A model generated the notes under the pieces. The model had not been told where the DNA came from. It ran no database searches and was given only the letters and a program-made list of their open reading frames with translations. Source: Bacteroidota bacterium (GTDB taxonomy: Bacteria; Bacteroidota; Bacteroidia; B-17B0; Aurantibacillaceae). Taken from it: a DNA stretch of 11,499 bases. Shown here piece after piece: positions 7,622 through 11,499 of this stretch. The position numbers and the translations under genes were made by a program. The stretch lies in the NCBI GenBank assembly GCA_025360565.1, contig JANYBY010000174.1, positions 1-11,499 of the forward strand, read 5' to 3'. Position 1 is the first letter of the stretch. Every line of letters starts with the position of its first letter.

Positions 7622-8797
7622 ATGATCAAGAGGTTAAATACAGATTCCATTGGTACTTTAATGAAGCAGTTCCCGGCGGTTGCCCTCATTGGGCCAAGGC
7701 AATGCGGTAAAACTACTATGGCTAAATTATTCAAAAAGGGTAATAAGCGTAACACGCTGTATTTTGATCTTGAAAGTCCGGCCGACAGGCAAAAGTTTTA
7801 CGATCCTCAACTTTTGTTGGAGGAACTAGTTGACGATTGTGTGATAATAGATGAGATACAAAGGATGCCGGAACTTTTCGCCCTTTTGCGTCATTTGATC
7901 GATTCTAAAAAACGACCCGGAAGATTCCTGTTATTAGGTTCGGCTTCGCCTGAACTCATAAAAAATGCCAGCGAATCTTTGGCCGGCAGGATCTATTATA
8001 TCGATGTATCACCTTTTAATTTAATTGAATTACCCGATGCGGCCAAACATCTTCAAAAGCATTGGTACAGAGGCGGTTTTCCGGATTCCTACCTTGCCAA
8101 AAGTGATATTTTACAGCACAAATGGATGGATGGCTTTGTTCGTACCTTTATTGAAAGAGATCTTAACCAACTCTTCGGTGTTACTTTTTCAACAGAATTA
8201 ATGATGAGATTGTGGCGTATGCTGGCTCATCACCATGGTGGAATCTGGAACGCTCATTCTTTTTCAAAAGGATTGGATGTTAGTCCGGTTACTATTAATC
8301 GTTACCTTGATTATTTGAGCGGAGCTTTTATGGTTCGTAAATTACCAGCATATCATTTTAATAGCAAAAAATCGCTTGTAAAAGCGCCAAAAGTTTACAT
8401 CCGCGATAGCGGTGTACTTAATTATTTATTGAATATTTATAAGGGTTCTGATCTTAAATTCCATCCTGCTCTCGGAAATTTATGGGAAGGGTATGTTATT
8501 GAGCAAATACTGGAGTTGCTTCCGCGGGGCATACAGCCTTACTTTTACCGCACACACGATGGCAGTGAAATGGATCTTGTTTTAGTGAAGGGCATAAAAC
8601 CTTTTGCCTGCATTGAGATAAAGAATTCCGCTACACCAAGTATTTCGAGAGGAATTACAGAAAGTTTAGAGGAATTAAAACCGAAGTATACTTTTATAAT
8701 TGTACCCAAATCGGGCACAGATTACCTATTAAAAAAGAACATCAGAGTAATTGGTTTGCAAACTTTTTTGCACAAATATCTAAAACTACTCAAATAA
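7622..8797 (+). CDS. AAA-family ATPase with DUF4143 C-terminal domain (COG1373 type)
   Basis: A 391-residue protein. The N-terminal AAA_14-type ATPase has Walker A GPRQCGKTT (24-32), Walker B CVIIDEIQR (73-81, Asp77 and Glu78), the sensor strand LLLGSASP (103-110) and SLAGR (119-123), whose Arg may act in trans. A winged-helix-like linker (about 205-240) leads to the DUF4143 domain with VYIRDSGVLNYLL (258-270). Glu289, Asp318 and EIK (332-334) are spaced like a PD-(D/E)XK nuclease core. The ATG at 7622 gives the usual family opening MIKRL. An in-frame TTG at 7589 lies within the repeat and is not credible. These genes are widespread, often multicopy and frequently transferred, and their function is not well established. 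The stop codon TAA at 8795-8797 overlaps the right inverted repeat by two bases. Confidence 0.88.
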   Translation: MIKRLNTDSIGTLMKQFPAVALIGPRQCGKTTMAKLFKKGNKRNTLYFDLESPADRQKFYDPQLLLEELVDDCVIIDEIQRMPELFALLRHLIDSKKRPGRFLLLGSASPELIKNASESLAGRIYYIDVSPFNLIELPDAAKHLQKHWYRGGFPDSYLAKSDILQHKWMDGFVRTFIERDLNQLFGVTFSTELMMRLWRMLAHHHGGIWNAHSFSKGLDVSPVTINRYLDYLSGAFMVRKLPAYHFNSKKSLVKAPKVYIRDSGVLNYLLNIYKGSDLKFHPALGNLWEGYVIEQILELLPRGIQPYFYRTHDGSEMDLVLVKGIKPFACIEIKNSATPSISRGITESLEELKPKYTFIIVPKSGTDYLLKKNIRVIGLQTFLHKYLKLLK

Positions 8798-8847
8798 TTA
8801 ATACCGAAAAACAAAAGTTTAACTTTTTAATATCGGTATTAATTTAA
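8796..8847 (-). repeat. Right inverted repeat of the ATPase cassette
   Basis: Positions 8796-8822 are the exact reverse complement of 7581-7607, and 8823-8847 continues the match imperfectly. The repeat begins inside the ATPase stop codon. It holds opposed pentamers ACCGA (8803-8807) and TCGGT (8833-8837), centres 30 bases apart as in the left copy. Here they sit within 12-base perfect arms (AATTAATACCGA at 8796-8807 and TCGGTATTAATT at 8833-8844). Confidence 0.8.
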
Positions 8848-8867
8848 CGACCGTTAGAATACTATTT

Positions 8868-8898
8868 GAAAAAAAAAGCCGCTCTTTTCAGAACGGCT
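8868..8898 (-). terminator. Rho-independent terminator of the aconitase gene, possibly bidirectional
   Basis: Read on the minus strand, AGCCGTTCT pairs with AGAGCGGCT over nine base pairs (one G-U) around a GAAA loop, followed by a run of nine T. It lies about 30 bases after the aconitase stop. On the plus strand the same stem is followed by CATTTTT, so it could also stop transcripts from the convergent ATPase gene. Confidence 0.85.
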
Positions 8899-8930
8899 CA
8901 TTTTTAATTCATAATTTAATTCTTAATTTC

Positions 8931-11198
8931 CTAAGCCTTCACATTCGCACGAATGATATTTAAAGCGCCACCTGCTTTATACCACTCAATTTGTTGAGCG
9001 TTGTAGCTATGGTTCACTTTAATTTCGTCTTTGCTTCCATCATCATGGTTAAAAACTAAAGTAAGTTGTTTACCTGGAGCGAAACTTGTTAAACCAATAA
9101 TATCAATGCTGTCGTTCTCTTGAATTTTATTGTAATCTGCTTTATCGGCAAAGGTTAAACCTAACATCCCTTGTTTTTTAAGATTTGTTTCGTGGATCCT
9201 TGCAAATGATTTTACTAATACCGCACGAACGCCTAAGTGACGTGGCTCCATGGCCGCGTGCTCACGCGAAGAACCTTCACCATAATTTTCATCACCTACA
9301 ACAATTGAACCAATTGCTTTTGCTTTGTAATCACGCTGAACTTTTGGAACGCTTTCGTAAGCGCCTGTTAATTGATTTTTTACCGAATCGGTTTTTTCGT
9401 TGAACGCGTTTACCGCGCCAATTAACATGTTGTTCGAAATATTATCTAAATGTCCGCGGAATTTTAACCATGGCCCGGCCATACTTATATGGTCAGTTGT
9501 ACATTTTCCTTTGGCTTTAATTAATAGTTTCAAGCCTTTCAGGTCAATTCCTTCCCATGCAGAGAATGGATCTAACAACTGTAAACGTTTGCTTGTGGGC
9601 GAAACATTTATAGTTACTTTACTTCCATCAGCCGCCGGTGCTTGAAAACCTGCGTCTTCAACCGCAAATCCTTTTGTAGGTAATTCATCCCCGGATGGCG
9701 CGTCTAATTTTACTTTTTCGCCTTTTTCATTCGTTAAAAAATCGGTTAAAGGATTAAACGTTAGATCACCTGCAATGGCCATTGCTGTAACTATTTCGGG
9801 ACTTGCCACAAACGCGTAGGTATTCGGATTTCCATCCGCGCGTTTCGCGAAGTTTCTGTTAAATGAATGTATAATTGTATTTTTTTCCTGTTTCTCGGCA
9901 CCCATCCTGTCCCACATACCAATACAAGGGCCACAAGCATTTGTAAATACTTTTGCGCCTATTTGATCGAACACATCTAAAAACCCGTCACGCTTAATAG
10001 TGAAACGAATTTGTTCTGAACCCGGATTAATTAAATATTCTGATTTTGCTTTTAAATTTTTTGAAGAAACTTGTTTGGCTAAACTCACCGCGCGCGAAAT
10101 ATCTTCGTACGAAGAGTTGGTGCAAGAACCTAATAAACCAACCGAAATTTTAGTTGGCCAACCGTTTGCAATAGCGGCTTCTTTTAATTTAGAAATTGGC
10201 GTTGCAAGATCCGGCGTAAAAGGGCCGTTTACATGTGGCTCTAAAGTGGAAAGATCAATTTCAATTACCTGATCAAAATATTTTTTAGGGTCTGCGTAAA
10301 CTTCCGCGTCTGCTGTTAAATGTTCTTTTACTTTATCGGCTAAAGCGGCAACATCGGCGCGGCCTGTAGCTTTTAAATAACGGCTCATACTATCATCATA
10401 ACCAAAGGTTGAAGTAGTAGCGCCAATTTCGGCGCCCATATTACAAATGGTTCCTTTACCTGTGCAGCTCATAGATGTTGCACCTTCACCAAAATATTCA
10501 ACCACCGCATCTGTTCCGCCTTTAACGGTAAGTATACCTGCAACTTTTAAAATAACATCTTTAGGGGCTGTCCACCCGCTTAATTTACCGGTTAATTTTA
10601 CGCCAATTAATTTCGGCATTTTTAATTCCCAAGCTAATCCTGCCATTACATCACAAGCATCGGCACCGCCAACACCAATGGCGATCATACCTAAGCCACC
10701 CGCGTTAACAGTGTGCGAATCGGTACCGATCATCATTCCACCGGGAAAAGCGTAATTTTCTAAAACAACCTGGTGAATAATTCCCGCACCCGGTTTCCAA
10801 AAACCAATCCCGTATTTATTGGATACCGATCCTAAAAAATCAAATACTTCTTTACTTTCGTTTTTAGCAAAAGCTAAGTCTTCGCCAGCACCGTTTTTTG
10901 CAGTGATCAAGTGATCGCAATGCACAGTAGATGGCACAGCAACTTTAGGGCGACCCGATTGCATAAATTGTAACAAAGCCATTTGGGCTGTTGCATCTTG
11001 CATAGCCACTCTATCCGGCGAAAAATCAACATAGGATTTTCCTCTTTCAAAATTTTCGGTTTTTTGCTCAGCATGCAAATGCGAATACAATATTTTTTCG
11101 GTTAATGTTAAAGGGCGACCAATTAATTTGCGCGCCGCTTCAACTTTTGAAGGCATGTTTTCGTAAACCTTCCTGATCATGTCAATGTCGTAAGCCAT
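8931..11198 (-). CDS. acn: Aconitate hydratase, mitochondrial-type
   Basis: A full-length 755-residue aconitase that interconverts citrate and isocitrate in the TCA cycle in the cytoplasm. The [4Fe-4S] ligands are Cys359 in GSCTNSS and Cys422/Cys425 in NACGPCIGMW. Active-site segments are present: Gln72 in DATAQMALLQF, HCDHL (93-97), GTDSHT (158-163) and the swivelling C-terminal domain GEGSSREHAAM (640-650), whose Ser644 and Arg645 correspond to the family's catalytic Ser and substrate-binding Arg. The length and the spacing match the mitochondrial type rather than the roughly 890-residue bacterial AcnA or AcnB. The start MAYDIDMIRKVYENMP is typical, and the AT-rich leader shows no Shine-Dalgarno site. 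It is a single-gene unit closed by the terminator at 8868-8898. Nothing in the sequence suggests damage. Confidence 0.97.
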   Translation of the reverse strand: MAYDIDMIRKVYENMPSKVEAARKLIGRPLTLTEKILYSHLHAEQKTENFERGKSYVDFSPDRVAMQDATAQMALLQFMQSGRPKVAVPSTVHCDHLITAKNGAGEDLAFAKNESKEVFDFLGSVSNKYGIGFWKPGAGIIHQVVLENYAFPGGMMIGTDSHTVNAGGLGMIAIGVGGADACDVMAGLAWELKMPKLIGVKLTGKLSGWTAPKDVILKVAGILTVKGGTDAVVEYFGEGATSMSCTGKGTICNMGAEIGATTSTFGYDDSMSRYLKATGRADVAALADKVKEHLTADAEVYADPKKYFDQVIEIDLSTLEPHVNGPFTPDLATPISKLKEAAIANGWPTKISVGLLGSCTNSSYEDISRAVSLAKQVSSKNLKAKSEYLINPGSEQIRFTIKRDGFLDVFDQIGAKVFTNACGPCIGMWDRMGAEKQEKNTIIHSFNRNFAKRADGNPNTYAFVASPEIVTAMAIAGDLTFNPLTDFLTNEKGEKVKLDAPSGDELPTKGFAVEDAGFQAPAADGSKVTINVSPTSKRLQLLDPFSAWEGIDLKGLKLLIKAKGKCTTDHISMAGPWLKFRGHLDNISNNMLIGAVNAFNEKTDSVKNQLTGAYESVPKVQRDYKAKAIGSIVVGDENYGEGSSREHAAMEPRHLGVRAVLVKSFARIHETNLKKQGMLGLTFADKADYNKIQENDSIDIIGLTSFAPGKQLTLVFNHDDGSKDEIKVNHSYNAQQIEWYKAGGALNIIRANVKA

Positions 11199-11386
11199 AT
11201 TATTTAATTTTAGAATTTAAGAATGAGTGAATTTTAGAATGCATAAATGAGGCACTAATTTATGAATTAATTGGCATTTAAGCCATTTTTGGAGTCTTTT
11301 TTTGAAGAATTTTGGACTTTGAAAGAAAAAACTATATGGCAATAATACGCTTTAACCCAAAACTTAATTGGGAAGCCTAAAAATGA
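11199..11386. other. Intergenic region between the T9SS-cargo gene and aconitase
   Basis: 188 AT-rich bases with no gene. It should hold the aconitase promoter (minus strand), but no exact TAnnTTTG is present on that strand. A weak 5-bp hairpin (CCCAA/TTGGG) lies at about 11356-11372, downstream of the cargo gene's stop, without a T-run, so it is a poor terminator. A 4-bp TGGC/GCCA hairpin lies at about 11272-11285 in the likely aconitase leader. Confidence 0.5.
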
Positions 11387-11499
11387 CTACTCTTTTATTA
11401 ATTTTTTGCAATAAAGCAGTTTTCCCTCTTTATTTTTAAGCAGTAAAAAGTAAATTCCTTGATTAAATTCCTTTAAGTTTATTGTTTCGCTGTCTAAAA
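11387..11499 (-). CDS. 3' end of a gene with a T9SS type A C-terminal sorting tail
   Basis: On the minus strand the frame is open from the window edge to a TAG at 11387-11389 and encodes 36 C-terminal residues. They include NLKEFNQGIYFLLLK, then a short turn (NKEGK), LLYCKK and a final LIKE. This pattern, a Gly-Ile-Tyr strand, a turn with Gly, then a strand ending in a basic K-K/hydrophobic tail, is that of the T9SS type A sorting domain (TIGR04183/Por_Secre_tail). The tail directs Bacteroidota proteins through the outer membrane and is then cleaved. The cargo domain lies outside the window. It is the same strand as the aconitase and upstream of it, but 188 bases separate them, so co-transcription is doubtful. 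Confidence 0.75.
   Translation of the reverse strand, partial: LDSETINLKEFNQGIYFLLLKNKEGKLLYCKKLIKE

Larger units (their letters stand above)
7556..8847. mobile_element. Possible one-gene mobile cassette: AAA/DUF4143 ATPase between inverted repeats
   Basis: About 1.29 kb whose ends are inverted copies of each other and which contains only the ATPase gene. The inner 27 bp at each end (7581-7607 and 8796-8822) are exact. The outer 25 bp match at 17 positions. The unit sits neatly between the start region of the TPR gene and the terminator of the aconitase gene, interrupting neither. I see no target-site duplication at either possible boundary and no transposase. Mobility, if any, would need help in trans or the ATPase itself. 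An alternative reading is a pair of regulatory binding sites for the ATPase. Confidence 0.42.

Noticed and set aside
7540..8860. Target-site duplication flanking the ATPase cassette
   Set aside because: I compared the bases just outside both the 27-bp and 52-bp boundaries and found no matching short direct repeat.
10000..10755. Plus-strand open frames opposite the aconitase gene (10000-10272 and 10447-10755)
   Set aside because: Their translations have no recognisable motif and the opposite strand encodes conserved aconitase segments, so they are antisense shadows.
11199..11300. Riboswitch or structured leader before aconitase
   Set aside because: The leader is AT-rich with only a 4-bp hairpin and no recognisable conserved core.
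1..11499. CRISPR arrays, tRNA or rRNA genes
   Set aside because: No regularly spaced direct repeats and no cloverleaf or rRNA-like stretch were seen on either strand.

Overview
The window is AT-rich DNA (GC roughly 37-40% by eye) from a member of the Bacteroidota. Three things point there. A truncated gene at the right edge ends in a sequence that reads like a type IX secretion system (T9SS) C-terminal sorting tail. The gene starts sit behind AT-rich leaders without clear Shine-Dalgarno sites. One gene carries a TTTG-N19-TACCTTTG promoter of the Bacteroidota sigma type. The species cannot be named from sequence alone.

Left part (1-5061). A possible membrane-protein start runs off the left edge on the minus strand. 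A compact plus-strand set follows: a small VOC/glyoxalase-fold protein (386-823), a 911-residue PLP-dependent decarboxylase of the Orn/Lys/Arg (AdiA/CadA/SpeC) fold group (841-3576), and a 491-residue ATP-grasp enzyme (3586-5061). The gaps are 17 and 9 bases, so this is probably one operon. An amino-acid decarboxylase directly followed by a stand-alone ATP-grasp ligase suggests a two-step route, amine formation followed by ATP-driven ligation. The product is unknown. This is the best candidate in the window for an undescribed pathway.

Middle part (5094-7395, minus strand). A secreted or periplasmic TPR protein is followed after 19 bases by a multi-pass membrane acyltransferase-like protein (DUF1624/HGSNAT-like). 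The TPR protein consists of two tandem halves that align without a gap at an offset of exactly 187 residues.

Right part (7396-11499). An AAA ATPase with a DUF4143 C-terminal domain (7622-8797) is bracketed by an exact 27-bp inverted repeat, extendable to about 52 bp with mismatches. It looks like a one-gene cassette of about 1.3 kb placed between two housekeeping-type transcription units. The inner part of the left repeat also supplies the -33 element of the ATPase promoter. Beyond it lie a rho-independent terminator and a full-length mitochondrial-type aconitase on the minus strand, then the 3' end of the T9SS-cargo gene.

The aconitase is ordinary TCA-cycle metabolism. The parts worth following up are the decarboxylase/ATP-grasp pair, the inverted-repeat ATPase cassette and the doubled TPR protein.
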